A stretch of 64,000 bases of DNA. Source: Phycisphaerales bacterium (GTDB taxonomy: Bacteria > Planctomycetota > Phycisphaerae > Phycisphaerales > SM1A02). The notes beneath the pieces were generated by a model. The model was not told where the DNA came from. It saw only the letters and a list, made by a program, of their open reading frames with translations, and did no database searches. Below, piece by piece: positions 53,054 to 62,225 of the stretch; position 1 is the first letter of the stretch, and each line of letters begins with the position of its first letter. The position numbers and the translations under genes are program-made. The stretch is taken from positions 213,939-277,938 of the forward strand of contig JASMLR010000002.1 in NCBI GenBank assembly GCA_030748575.1, in the 5' to 3' direction.

Positions 53054-56013
53054 GGCGAGGTGTTCCTCCGTGGCGTCAGTTCGATGAGTTCAGGTTCGTA
53101 TGCATCGATCTGATTCTGGGTGGGCTCTTCGCTCGGAAGCAGGACGCGGCCTCCGCTCCCGGAAGGGGTGTGTCGTCCCAGTCGCTCATGGACGTTCAGA
53201 TCGATGATCTTCTCGCCCTCTGCGATCTGCTCTGCGAGCGGTCGGGCGACTGACTCAAGGCGTCCGAGGTCTTCGAGGTTGTAGTTGTCGTAGTTGTCAA
53301 CGGGGCGGTGCACGACCGTGGGCGTGATGAAGGCGATCAACTCGGTCCGCTCCAGCTTCTCGTCATTGAACTCGAAGAGTTGGCCGATGATCGGAATGTC
53401 CGCCAGTAGCGGAATGCGGTCCCGCTTGATCTGCTCCAGTTCGCGAAGCAGCCCGCCCAGCACGATGGTCTGGCCATCGAGCAGAATGGCGTGGGTCGTG
53501 ACCTGCTTTCGGTCAAAGATCTCACTCTGGGTGTTGCCGACGTTGACGGCGCCCTTCGCCTGAGAGAGTTCCAGGCTCACGGCCAGATCGACCGCGCCTT
53601 CCTCGGTGATCCGCGGTCGAACGTTCAGGAACACACCGACATTCTTGTACTCGATGGTCGTTGTGAGATTCTGCAGGCCGGTTGATGCCTCCACCGATCC
53701 CGTGGCGATCGGATACTCCTGGCCGGCGAAGAACACGGCTTCCTCGTTATCTGCAGTGAAGACTCGTGGCTCCTGGATCACGCGGGTGTTGGTGATCGAG
53801 TTGAGCGCTTCGATAATCACATTGATGTCAAAGGGGCCGAGCGTCAGCGTATTGGTCTGTGATCCATCGAGCATGTTGGTGATGAAGTCGATGGCTCCCA
53901 TTGTGAGATCGACCGATCCGGCGACCAGGGCACCGGTGTCCGGTTGCCATCCGGTTCCGACCCGCATGCCGAGATTGAGCGCGTCGCCCAGATCGACCTC
54001 GACGATGGTGGCCGAGAGCATCACCTGACGCCTCGGTTGGTCAAATGCTTCGATCAGTTTGCGCATCGGCTCGCGGTACGCGGTGGGGGCCAGGATGGCC
54101 AGCGCGTTCTGTCTGACGATGGGAACAACCCGGACTTTCCCGATGAGTGACGATTCCGGAGCCTGTTCGTCAGAGTCGCCGGAGTTGCCCCAGGGGAACT
54201 GAAGATCCGATGACGTTCCTGAGGTGTCGGGTCCGGAGACGTTGAGGCCGTCGCCACTGGTTGAGAACCCTTCAGCCGTGAGCCCGGTCTCCGGGCGAGG
54301 AAGCGATACGCGTCCGCCTGCCTTGGCCAGCAGGATGTTGATCTCCTCCGTCAGAGCCACCGCGTCGGCGTACTTCAGCGGAATGATCTCGGGAAGACCG
54401 GCATCGGAAGGCTGGTCGATTTCTTCGATCACGCTCTGAATGAACGAGAAACTCTCTTCGGTCTTGGCCAGCACGAGCAGGGCGTTACGGTCGGGGAAGG
54501 CCTCGAACTGGTACACGCCAGCAATGCCGGCGGTTGCATCGGTCCGCTGCGACTGGCCGGACCCGCCCTGGCGGCCCGACCGGCGGTTGCTGGAGCCGGA
54601 GGATCCGGAAGAGCCGCCGCCGAGTACCGCCGTCAGCAGGTCGGTCACCTTGATGGGATCGGTGTACTTCAGAATGAAGAGGCGAGAGGTCCCCTCCGGG
54701 CGAGGGCGATCCCACTGGGTCTCGATGAGCGTCGCGATCTCTTCGACCGTCTTCTGCTCGCCCTGCACCGTCACCGTGTTCTGCTGCTCATTCACGGTCA
54801 GCCGCAACTCGGCTTCCGGGATGCCTTCGGTGGACGTCGTCGTGGCGCCCGAGGAGCCGGAGCTTCGGTTCCGCTGATTGCGGTTGCTCTGGTTCTGGTT
54901 GGATCGGTTCGTGGACGATGTGCCTCCGGACTGTTCAAACAGTTCCAGCACATTGGTTTCGATCTCGCGGGCGTCGGCGTAGCGGAGCCGGAATGTCTGA
55001 ATGACCGGTTGGAGCCACTTCCGGTCGATGTCGTTGATGATCTGCTCCACCTGCTGGCACAGCCCGACGTCACCGAGCACCATGATCTGGTTGGAGAGGT
55101 CGTCCTCGCTGATGATGGCCCAGTCTTCAGGGAAGAACCCCTGGAGCCCGTCCTTGATCTGGGCGGCATCGGTGTTCCGAATCTGGAAGATCTTGAAAAT
55201 GAGGCCCCCGCGGTCCGTCCGGTCCGCGACCGATGTTTCCGCGGACACGACCTCGATCTCTCCGAGTTGCGTCACCATGTTGTCCATCTCGCCGATGAAG
55301 ATGACGCGAGGTCGCTCGATGATGCCGATGTCCTGCATCCGCAGGTAGGTGAAGATGAAGTCCAACGCTTCGGTTCTGGACATCGGGTGATCGGCCACAA
55401 TGTTGTACCCGTCGCGGGACCCGCCCGGGTTGTTTGGCAGATCGATCGGCATCACGATCTTGCCGGTCTCCAGCGCGATGAACTCGATGAGTTCCTCCAA
55501 CTGCACATCCTTGAACGCGAGGACCACCGGTTCGTCTTTGACCGGACGTCGGTCGGGTCGAATGCCCTCGGTGCTCCACACGACCGGCTCCGGCTCGGCC
55601 GCTGCATCGGCCTCCTCGCCTGCGTCGTCGTCAGGCAGGGCCGCTTCCTCAGCCGGTGCCTCTTCGAGCGACGCCTCGGCAATTTCCTCTTCGAGCACCG
55701 CCTCATCGGCGTCGCCAGCCGCCTCTTCCGTGACTTCTTCCACGACCTCGATGTCGGCTTCCGGCTCGGCTTCCGGGGCCACGCCCGGCTCGTTGGCCTG
55801 AGCGGGTTCAGCCGGCGGCGAGACCGCGGGGTCATCCGTTGGGTTCGGTTCGGCCGGAGGTGGCTCCAGCGGCACCGGCGGTGGGGGCGGCGCGGGTTCG
55901 GGCCGGCCGCTCTGGGCACCTGCGGGGGTCGCCAGCATCACGGCCAGCAGTACGGCCGGCAGTATGGCCAGCAAGGGCGCAATCGCTGAAATCCTTCGAG
56001 ACGTCATTTCCAC
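53050..56013 (-). CDS. gspD: Type II secretion system secretin GspD
   Basis: 987 residues. I prefer GTG 56013 (AGAGG 7 nt before) over ATG 56007, which only removes two residues. Signal peptide in the first 35 residues, then a Pro/Glu/Ala-rich low-complexity region (to about 150). The N0 domain (VLAFKDVQLEELIEFIA) is followed by repeated N1-N3 KH-like domains (IFQIRNTDAAQI, RLRYADAREIET, ILKYTDPIKV, PLKYADAVALT), one with an Asn/Ser/Arg-rich loop. The C-terminal secretin domain is marked by LLADIPIIGQLFEF and ELIAFITPTVV. It forms the outer-membrane channel. Confidence 0.95.
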   Translation of the reverse strand: MEMTSRRISAIAPLLAILPAVLLAVMLATPAGAQSGRPEPAPPPPPVPLEPPPAEPNPTDDPAVSPPAEPAQANEPGVAPEAEPEADIEVVEEVTEEAAGDADEAVLEEEIAEASLEEAPAEEAALPDDDAGEEADAAAEPEPVVWSTEGIRPDRRPVKDEPVVLAFKDVQLEELIEFIALETGKIVMPIDLPNNPGGSRDGYNIVADHPMSRTEALDFIFTYLRMQDIGIIERPRVIFIGEMDNMVTQLGEIEVVSAETSVADRTDRGGLIFKIFQIRNTDAAQIKDGLQGFFPEDWAIISEDDLSNQIMVLGDVGLCQQVEQIINDIDRKWLQPVIQTFRLRYADAREIETNVLELFEQSGGTSSTNRSNQNQSNRNQRNRSSGSSGATTTSTEGIPEAELRLTVNEQQNTVTVQGEQKTVEEIATLIETQWDRPRPEGTSRLFILKYTDPIKVTDLLTAVLGGGSSGSSGSSNRRSGRQGGSGQSQRTDATAGIAGVYQFEAFPDRNALLVLAKTEESFSFIQSVIEEIDQPSDAGLPEIIPLKYADAVALTEEINILLAKAGGRVSLPRPETGLTAEGFSTSGDGLNVSGPDTSGTSSDLQFPWGNSGDSDEQAPESSLIGKVRVVPIVRQNALAILAPTAYREPMRKLIEAFDQPRRQVMLSATIVEVDLGDALNLGMRVGTGWQPDTGALVAGSVDLTMGAIDFITNMLDGSQTNTLTLGPFDINVIIEALNSITNTRVIQEPRVFTADNEEAVFFAGQEYPIATGSVEASTGLQNLTTTIEYKNVGVFLNVRPRITEEGAVDLAVSLELSQAKGAVNVGNTQSEIFDRKQVTTHAILLDGQTIVLGGLLRELEQIKRDRIPLLADIPIIGQLFEFNDEKLERTELIAFITPTVVHRPVDNYDNYNLEDLGRLESVARPLAEQIAEGEKIIDLNVHERLGRHTPSGSGGRVLLPSEEPTQNQIDAYEPELIELTPRRNTSP

Positions 56014-56084
56014 GGGGCGTCCTCTCTGTGGTCGAGCCCGAGTAACGCGGAAGGGGCGGCGTGATTCGGTGAAATCCATGAGAT

Positions 56085-56816
56085 TCATTCCGGTGCCGTC
56101 CTTCGAGGTCGCGCCTCGTCAACTGTGCGTGTGGTCGATGCTGTGGGGAGTTCAATCACGTCCTTCAACGGGCCATCTTCCCAGGGGTCCTCGGCCTCGT
56201 CGAAAAGTGAGACCGTGAAGGGGCCGCCTTCCTTCCACATCAGTTCTGCGTGGTGGGGAGCCTGTACCGACACGACCTCGATCTCGTCCATCATTCGTCC
56301 GACCGGGATGACCATCAGGCCCTTGTCGGCTCTGAAAATCACGTCGGACCCGTAGATGGCGATGATGTCCGGCCCGCCGTACCGCTTCGGACGTGGATCC
56401 ACCTTCGGGACATCGGCCGGCTTGGGCGCCTCGCGCGGCTTGCACGTCTCCGGTCCGCACGTGGTGTCCTTGCCCTGGAATCGTCCGCCGCGATCGAGGC
56501 AGGCGTCCCGCCGCATCACGGTGCACTCCTGGCCTACGCAGCAGGCTCCGGTGGGCTCGGGCGGCTTGGGCTTCGGGGGTGCCGGTGGCTCAAAGAAGAA
56601 TGACCGGCCGTGGACCCGGTTGAGGTCCGTGCGATGCGCCTGGTCATGGGTGGCCAGCAGTTGGGAATACGTGGCATCGCTCGGCGCCGCGCCTCCCCCA
56701 AGCGCACCGAGCGAGGCAAGAAACGGGATGACCAGCCAGAGCGCCAGGACGACAAGCCCCGCACCACAGAACAGGCTGACTCCCAGAGGGCCTCTGAGGG
56801 CCTCGCGGTCGATCAT
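56085..56816 (-). CDS. T2SS inner-membrane protein (GspC/PilP-like position) with Cys module
   Basis: 243 residues from the ATG at 56816, which overlaps the GspM-like stop (ATGA). One TM helix (13-35), then a Pro/Lys linker (77-88). Residues 90-125 form a six-cysteine module with CC-x4-C-x7-C-x13-C-x4-C spacing, identical to modules of the secreted protease at 24.7-27.8 kb. A beta domain follows (140-220, IIAIYGSDVIFRADKGLMVIPVG), similar to the homology-region domain of GspC/PilP that contacts secretin N0. The position between gspM and gspD fits a clamp connecting inner and outer membrane parts. Confidence 0.8.
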   Translation of the reverse strand: MIDREALRGPLGVSLFCGAGLVVLALWLVIPFLASLGALGGGAAPSDATYSQLLATHDQAHRTDLNRVHGRSFFFEPPAPPKPKPPEPTGACCVGQECTVMRRDACLDRGGRFQGKDTTCGPETCKPREAPKPADVPKVDPRPKRYGGPDIIAIYGSDVIFRADKGLMVIPVGRMMDEIEVVSVQAPHHAELMWKEGGPFTVSLFDEAEDPWEDGPLKDVIELPTASTTRTVDEARPRRTAPE

Positions 56817-57394
56817 CGCCGCCTTCCTCCACGCACCCATGCTTCGATCGTCAGCTCAACGGCCAGTTTGCCACCGGCTTTGCCTCGCTGCACACGGGCG
56901 TTGCTGATGGCCTCAAGGGCCGGGCTGTCCTCCAACGCCCCGATGATCTCGATGGCCTTCTCATGGTCGGCCTCGAAACTGACGGTGGCCTTGATGCGGT
57001 CGATGCCCGGCAGCGTCGCCCCGCCGACCTTGACCGCGCTCGACGCCTCATTGAACTTGTATCCGCGTACCTCGAACTCACGCATGATGGCGTTGACCGC
57101 TTCAAGCATGTCCTGGGACTCCGTCGCTCGCTGCGACGGGGAGGACAGGGGACCGTACGCAACGACGTTGGATCGCTGCATGGCGGCCTGCTCACGGGCG
57201 CGATCGACGCGTTCCGTCTGCGCCTCGATCTCATCGGCAGCGCCGCCCCACGAAGACGAGATCGGGTCGATCAGGCTCGACCAGAGGAGAAACACCACCA
57301 ATACCAGTCCAAGCCCGAAGATCAGCCGGGTGCCCCGGCTCATGCGGTTGTATTCATCTCGCAGGCGAGGCGCCAGTCCCGTCGCGTCGGTCAT
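56813..57394 (-). CDS. T2SS GspM/PilO-like protein
   Basis: 193 residues. A short cytoplasmic N-terminus, one TM helix (about 24-42), a coiled-coil segment (IEAQTERVDRAREQAAMQRS) and a ferredoxin-like C-terminal domain (KATVSFEADHEKAIEIIGAL) are the layout of GspM/PilO. It partners GspL in the inner-membrane platform. ATGA overlaps on both sides tie it to the GspL-like and C-like genes. Confidence 0.85.
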   Translation of the reverse strand: MTDATGLAPRLRDEYNRMSRGTRLIFGLGLVLVVFLLWSSLIDPISSSWGGAADEIEAQTERVDRAREQAAMQRSNVVAYGPLSSPSQRATESQDMLEAVNAIMREFEVRGYKFNEASSAVKVGGATLPGIDRIKATVSFEADHEKAIEIIGALEDSPALEAISNARVQRGKAGGKLAVELTIEAWVRGGRRR

Positions 57395-59376
57395 GACCCG
57401 CCCTCCCGCCCCAACTTGCGGAGGTGCTCAAAGAGCCGCCTCCAGTAGTCGTCGAGCGTCGGATCATTGAAGCGGGCCTTGACTTTGGTCACTTCATTGA
57501 CCTTGGCGAGGGTCTCCGCGCGGTTGAGCGTGGCGATCTGCGCGTCGGTCAGAATCTCCGGCATGGCGCCGAGGTCCTCGGCTGAGAGGTCGCCGCTTCG
57601 CGCCGACGTGCCAGCCACGCTCCGCGACGCCGTGTCCGACGCCGACATGTCGCCACCGCCGCCGGGACGGGAGCCACCTGGTCGCGTGTCGGTTCGGCGG
57701 GGGATGACCGATGGGGGCGTCGTCGATGGGGGTGTATGGGGCTTCGTTGCCGCGGGGCTGCCTGCGCCGGAGGGGCTCGCTGGGCCTTGAGCCAGGGTGC
57801 CGCCGCCAGGAGACGCGGGTGTGGACGGGCCGGCCGGCGCCGGTCGGGCGGATGCTGGTGCGGGGCCGCCAGTGCTCGCGTCCGCTTCACCTGGCAGCCA
57901 GGTGGCGGCCACGCTTGGTCTGGGATCGGGCCCACCCTCGGCGGTCGTCGGGAGCGAGTATCGCCGCTGCTGGTGCGTCCAGGCCGCGAAGTCCTGCTCG
58001 GGTGGGTAGGTCGGGCGGACCGCCGGAGCGCCGATGTCTGCGTTCAGCGAGAAAGACCGCTCGCCCAGATTGGACTGGCCACCCCACTCCACGGTGACGT
58101 CTTTGAAGACGCGGGAGGACTGCATGTTCGCCTTCATGTTGCCGATGAGGTCGGCGGCCGGCGTGCCCTGGTAGGTCGTCGCGTCCCCCGCGATCCGAAT
58201 CGGCTCACCGGCTCCCATCTTGATGCTCTCGATCTTGACGCCCAGAGGCGTCGCGGCGGCAATGTCCGCCAGCAGTTTGGTGACCGGCAGGGAGCCTGTC
58301 CCCAACTGGGCGTACAGCCGGTTCCGCTGCTCCACGGCCGAGGCGGATTGCACGGCTTGGGTCAGTCCGGAGTGGGCCATGCTGAGCAGGGCGTAGCGGA
58401 CACCGTTGAGCACCAACGGGCCGAGCAGCAGCACAATGACGAAGGCTGCCGCCAACCGAAGGGCCATGCGTGGGTTCGACAGTCGATCGATCCACCGCTC
58501 GGTGAAGGTGGGCTCGTGCTTCGGGAGTCTGGGCCGCAGGACGGTCAGCGAGGCAAAGTCGTCTGAGGTGGCCAGGCCGCACGCCAGGGCCATCAGGAAG
58601 GGCGTCGGATCCTCAGGAAGCGAGCCTGTGACGCGCCGCAGAATCAGCGTGGCGGCCTCCGGCGAGAGCGCATGGTCCGGGCTTGCCGTTGCGGGGGCCG
58701 ACAGGCGGGTCGCTTCGTCGGCCGACCACCCTGCTTGCATGGCGGACTCCAGCACAAACCGCGTGGCGGCTTCAGGGGAATCAAATGCGCCCGCGTGCGT
58801 GGAGCGGAGTGCCAACTTACCTCGGCCCGAAAGCACCAGCGCCGTACTGCCGTCGGCCGCGTCATGCCAGAGGAGCGGGACGTCCGGGTGCCCGCTGGCC
58901 GCCGCGGAGAGCAGGCCCGCGACGTCCGGAACGGCCAGCGTCGACGTCTCATCGAGTGGTGGAATCGGCACCTCTCGAGCGGAGGGCCAGGCCACCGCGA
59001 CGCCCACGCGTTCGTCTTCCGGGCCCGTGGCCGGAAGGAGGGCGACTGCCTGACGGTGCAGGGGTGCCGAGTCGCCCAATCGTTCGGCCGCAATCTCGTG
59101 CAGGCGATGATCGACGTCCGCTTCATCGCCTCGGCCCAGCCCGATCGAACGGCAGATCACGCTCCGAGCGGGGATGACGATTCGGGTGGCGGTGTCGGCC
59201 GGGTTGCACCAGGCCGGGACCTGATCAGTCTCCAGCCGGGCGGCATCCAGAACCTCGATGCCGGTGGCTCCAGGGCGGTATCGCACGGCGGACCAGGCCC
59301 CGTCCACCCAATGCAGCATCGCCATCGAAGTGGCGGTGTCCTGGGCCGATTGGCTGGGGGCTCCGAGCCTGCTCAT
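57391..59376 (-). CDS. T2SS GspL-like protein (PilM/PilN-type fusion) with long Pro/Ala linker
   Basis: 661 residues from the ATG at 59376. The N-terminal cytoplasmic actin-like region (about 20-320) corresponds to GspL/PilM. A TM helix (about 345-365, RLAAAFVIVLLLGPLVLNGV) and a periplasmic ferredoxin-like domain (about 375-475, GVKIESIKMGAGEPIRIAGD) match PilN/GspL. An unusual Pro/Ala/Gly/Thr linker (about 500-590) and a charged C-terminal helix (KVNEVTKVKARFNDPTLDDY) extend it beyond normal GspL. A TATCCT -10-like box lies 9 nt before the start, so this sub-operon may have its own promoter. Confidence 0.83.
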   Translation of the reverse strand: MSRLGAPSQSAQDTATSMAMLHWVDGAWSAVRYRPGATGIEVLDAARLETDQVPAWCNPADTATRIVIPARSVICRSIGLGRGDEADVDHRLHEIAAERLGDSAPLHRQAVALLPATGPEDERVGVAVAWPSAREVPIPPLDETSTLAVPDVAGLLSAAASGHPDVPLLWHDAADGSTALVLSGRGKLALRSTHAGAFDSPEAATRFVLESAMQAGWSADEATRLSAPATASPDHALSPEAATLILRRVTGSLPEDPTPFLMALACGLATSDDFASLTVLRPRLPKHEPTFTERWIDRLSNPRMALRLAAAFVIVLLLGPLVLNGVRYALLSMAHSGLTQAVQSASAVEQRNRLYAQLGTGSLPVTKLLADIAAATPLGVKIESIKMGAGEPIRIAGDATTYQGTPAADLIGNMKANMQSSRVFKDVTVEWGGQSNLGERSFSLNADIGAPAVRPTYPPEQDFAAWTHQQRRYSLPTTAEGGPDPRPSVAATWLPGEADASTGGPAPASARPAPAGPSTPASPGGGTLAQGPASPSGAGSPAATKPHTPPSTTPPSVIPRRTDTRPGGSRPGGGGDMSASDTASRSVAGTSARSGDLSAEDLGAMPEILTDAQIATLNRAETLAKVNEVTKVKARFNDPTLDDYWRRLFEHLRKLGREGGS

Positions 59377-59385
59377 TGGTGTGGG

Positions 59386-59391
59386 AGGATA
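59386..59391 (-). promoter_or_regulatory. -10 box TATCCT before the GspL-like gene
   Basis: TATCCT on the minus strand within GGATATCC, 9 nt before the ATG at 59376, in the only sizeable gap (79 bp) of the T2SS operon. Confidence 0.4.
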
Positions 59392-59455
59392 TCCGAAGAG
59401 ACCTGCCGCGATCGCCTCCGAGGACCGTCCACGGCGGGTCTGCGTTGCCCTGAGC

Positions 59456-60793
59456 TCAGTTCTCTCGATACTCGAGGATTCGCACGGGCAGGGTTGAACG
59501 ATCGACCACCACGTGGATTTCCGCGACCTCGTCAGTTGCGTCACTTCTTCCTCGGGAGGAGATGGTGAACACGTTGCTGTCGGTCCCGAACATCGGCAGC
59601 AACTGCTCCAGCGTGGCCTGGTCGGCCCCTGAGAGATCCCAGAAGTCCACGAGGCTGGGCAGTCCGTTGGCCCGCTGGGTGCGGAGGGCGAGCAGGGCGT
59701 CCACGAGCCGCTCGTTCTCCTTGAACATGGCGTAGAGCGTCTCTGGGGGCACGGTGTTGATGTTGATGCGGCCGAAGTCCCTTCGGTGCAGGGGTGTGAG
59801 GCTGGTCTCGGAGAGGATCACCGCCACTTCGTCCGGGGTCCATGTCAGATCGATCTGGACTTCGCCCTCGTCAGACTCCGCTTCGCTCGCGGCCTCTGGG
59901 GCCGCGCCCAAGTTCGCCACGAGGGAACTGGCCTCAATCTCACCGGCCACGGCGTCATTGATCAGTTTGTCGGCCTTCTGCGGGCTGAGTTCCAGACCGA
60001 GCAATTCGAATCGCTCCATGAGTTCTGGTCCGTCGGTGGCCAGCAGCCAGATTCTGGGCAGCCCGCTCGTCGTCGCGCCGTCGGCGACCGATTGCACCGT
60101 GAGCATGCGAGCCCATCCACCATCGAGCACCCCCGACTCGTTGTCCCACGGAAGCGTCTCATCCCCGTCGTCCTCGGAAGGATCGAGCAGGTTGTTCATG
60201 TTCCAGTCTTCTCCGCGAATGTCCTCCGGCTCGACACCCGCGACCAGTTCCAGTTCAGCCACGCTTTGAAGCGGCGCATTCCTCGGCTCATATCGAGCGT
60301 TGAGCGACAGGTAGTAGTCACGTTCCACGCCGAACTCACTGGGCTCGTCGTCTTCGTCAATCCAGTCTTCAATGGCGGCGAAAACGCCCCAGGAGAGCGG
60401 GCCGAACATGACGTCCATGTACCCGCGATGCGGGCCGTTCACATTCAACCTGGCGTGTTCGTCCAGTGGCCCCGCAAAGGGCACCGGGCTGTCGCCTGAG
60501 GCGTGCTGGATGATCCAGTCGCCACCTTCGACCGTGCCGGCATGGACGTTTTCAAGATCACGAATGAGCGCATACGCGTCGTCCGGTATCGGATAACGCG
60601 TATGAGTCGCGAGTTGCGCGATGGTCGCCTCGACGCCCGCTCGGGCCGCCCATCTGGCCCGAATGCGTTCCATAGAGTCCCGGCCGAGCATGGCCATTCG
60701 GTTGGTTCCCACCTGCAGCGCCGCGACGAGCAACGCCGTCAGGGTGAGTCCCCACAGGACCACGACCATGGCTGTTCCGCGTCGGCAGGTCAT
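59456..60793 (-). CDS. gspK: T2SS minor pseudopilin GspK
   Basis: 445 residues from the ATG at 60793 (ATGA overlap with gspJ). Class III signal MTCRRG|TAMVVVLWGL with no Glu at position 5, as is normal for GspK, then a hydrophobic helix. The large globular domain contains the GspK-type helix-hairpin segments (RININTVPPETLYAMF and LPSLVDFWDLSGADQATLEQ) and an acidic calcium-rich region (AIEDWIDEDDEPSEFG, DPSEDDGDET). It caps the pseudopilus tip with GspI and GspJ. Confidence 0.92.
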   Translation of the reverse strand: MTCRRGTAMVVVLWGLTLTALLVAALQVGTNRMAMLGRDSMERIRARWAARAGVEATIAQLATHTRYPIPDDAYALIRDLENVHAGTVEGGDWIIQHASGDSPVPFAGPLDEHARLNVNGPHRGYMDVMFGPLSWGVFAAIEDWIDEDDEPSEFGVERDYYLSLNARYEPRNAPLQSVAELELVAGVEPEDIRGEDWNMNNLLDPSEDDGDETLPWDNESGVLDGGWARMLTVQSVADGATTSGLPRIWLLATDGPELMERFELLGLELSPQKADKLINDAVAGEIEASSLVANLGAAPEAASEAESDEGEVQIDLTWTPDEVAVILSETSLTPLHRRDFGRININTVPPETLYAMFKENERLVDALLALRTQRANGLPSLVDFWDLSGADQATLEQLLPMFGTDSNVFTISSRGRSDATDEVAEIHVVVDRSTLPVRILEYREN

Positions 60794-61731
60794 CGGGGAC
60801 TTCCTCCCGAGCCGCCCTGATTGAGTGTTGCATTGCCGTCCGGCCCGATGATCACGGTGCCCGCCGGCGTCTCGATGGTCTGGCCGGGGACGCCCCCGCC
60901 CGAGGCTGCTGACGTGCCATCGGTGTCGATGAGCCCTCCGCCGGGGGTGGCCGTCGGGGTGCGTGGAATGGGTGGGGGGGTACTGGTCGCCACTGCGTTG
61001 ACGACATCGTCGTAGAGCTCCGGCTCCAGCCCGAAGCGGTCCATGATGTCCTCGGCAAGCCGCGCGTCGGCCACCTCGAATGGCATGCGGCTGCGGTCGA
61101 CGGGGACCACCGTGCGGAGCGTTGCGATGGGGTGGCCGGCCGTGGGCAGTCCCGGCTCGGCGCCGGTGGCTGTGACGGTCACGCGGAAGGCCCACGGGAG
61201 GCCGTCTTCGTCACTGTCCCACTCCTCATGCCAACTGATGCCGTTCCACGCTTCGATGTCCATCTCGGTGACCCCTTCGACGACCGGGGTGACGATGCCA
61301 CCGCCGCGGGGATACCCGTCAGGCATGGGGTCGCGTCGGGCCAGCAGCATCGGGCCGAGATCATCTTCTTCCACGCGGTAGTGGGTCTCGAACTCAAGCC
61401 CGTCGCCGTTGTACGTGATGTCGCGGGTCGCCTGAAGCCGGTTGTTGAAGAGGAGAATCTCGTCTCGCGCGACCACCTCGCCGTCACGGGTCGAGTCTGC
61501 ATTGAGCAGCAGCACGCGGGTGTAGAACAGGTCCTCTCGTCGGAGTACGGATGCGAGGTCGCGTCGAACCATGCGAAGTGCGGAGTCTGCCCGCAGGTGG
61601 GCGTCGATTCTGTCTCGTGTGGCATTCTTCGATTTGACGACTTGCTGCATCGCTACGCCCATTGCAACCAATACAGCCGCCAGCAAGACGCCTGCCAGCA
61701 GAAACTCCACCATGGTGAATCCACGGCGCAT
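60790..61731 (-). CDS. gspJ: T2SS minor pseudopilin GspJ
   Basis: 313 residues. Starts at ATG 61731 (TGATG with gspI stop); a GTG directly before it is possible. Class III signal MRRG|FTMVEFLLAGVLLA with Glu5. The beta-rich body fits GspJ (ALRMVRRDLASVLRRED). The Pro/Thr/Gly-rich tail after about residue 245, ending with a Gly/Asn segment, is longer than usual. Assignment to J rather than another minor pseudopilin rests on size and gene order. Confidence 0.87.
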   Translation of the reverse strand: MRRGFTMVEFLLAGVLLAAVLVAMGVAMQQVVKSKNATRDRIDAHLRADSALRMVRRDLASVLRREDLFYTRVLLLNADSTRDGEVVARDEILLFNNRLQATRDITYNGDGLEFETHYRVEEDDLGPMLLARRDPMPDGYPRGGGIVTPVVEGVTEMDIEAWNGISWHEEWDSDEDGLPWAFRVTVTATGAEPGLPTAGHPIATLRTVVPVDRSRMPFEVADARLAEDIMDRFGLEPELYDDVVNAVATSTPPPIPRTPTATPGGGLIDTDGTSAASGGGVPGQTIETPAGTVIIGPDGNATLNQGGSGGSPR

Positions 61732-62225
61732 CACGGCTCCGACCCCAGACCGGATTCATCGTCGGCTCCCCATTGCCGCTCCTCGCGGTCCAACGGCTCC
61801 TCGGGCTTCCAATCGAATGGGTCGTCAACGATGTCGCCTTGCCGCGGCGCGACCTTGGTGGCGATCCGCACGGACATCGGCCCGGAACGATCCTGCCAGG
61901 TCACGGTTGCTGCGACGTCCCACGGCCCCCAGTCGCTGGGCTGGTTCATGTCCAGAACCCATTCGTATCGATCGAATGGCGGGTCAAAGTAGCCGGATGT
62001 CGGTTCGCTCTGCGAGTACAGCGAAGGCCCCACCGCAACGACCATGGCAAGCGCCTCGTCTGCCAGCCAGGAGGCGGTGAGTCGTCGTTCACCCGTCTGC
62101 TCGGCCCGCAACGCCTGGCTTGCCAGTGACAACGTGACGCTGAGCCCGACCCCGAGCATGAGCGCGGCGAGGATGACGTCCAGAAGGGCGACGCCGCGGG
62201 CGTTGAAGGTTCGAGGGGGCGACAT
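61731..62225 (-). CDS. gspI: T2SS minor pseudopilin GspI-like
   Basis: 164 residues from the ATG at 62225 (TGATG with gspH stop). Cleavage site FNARG|VALLDVILAALML: mature position 5 is Asp, not the usual Glu. The C-terminal domain is small and acidic at the end (DDPFDWKPEEPLDREERQW). Order H-I-J-K supports the name. Confidence 0.83.
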   Translation of the reverse strand: MSPPRTFNARGVALLDVILAALMLGVGLSVTLSLASQALRAEQTGERRLTASWLADEALAMVVAVGPSLYSQSEPTSGYFDPPFDRYEWVLDMNQPSDWGPWDVAATVTWQDRSGPMSVRIATKVAPRQGDIVDDPFDWKPEEPLDREERQWGADDESGLGSEP

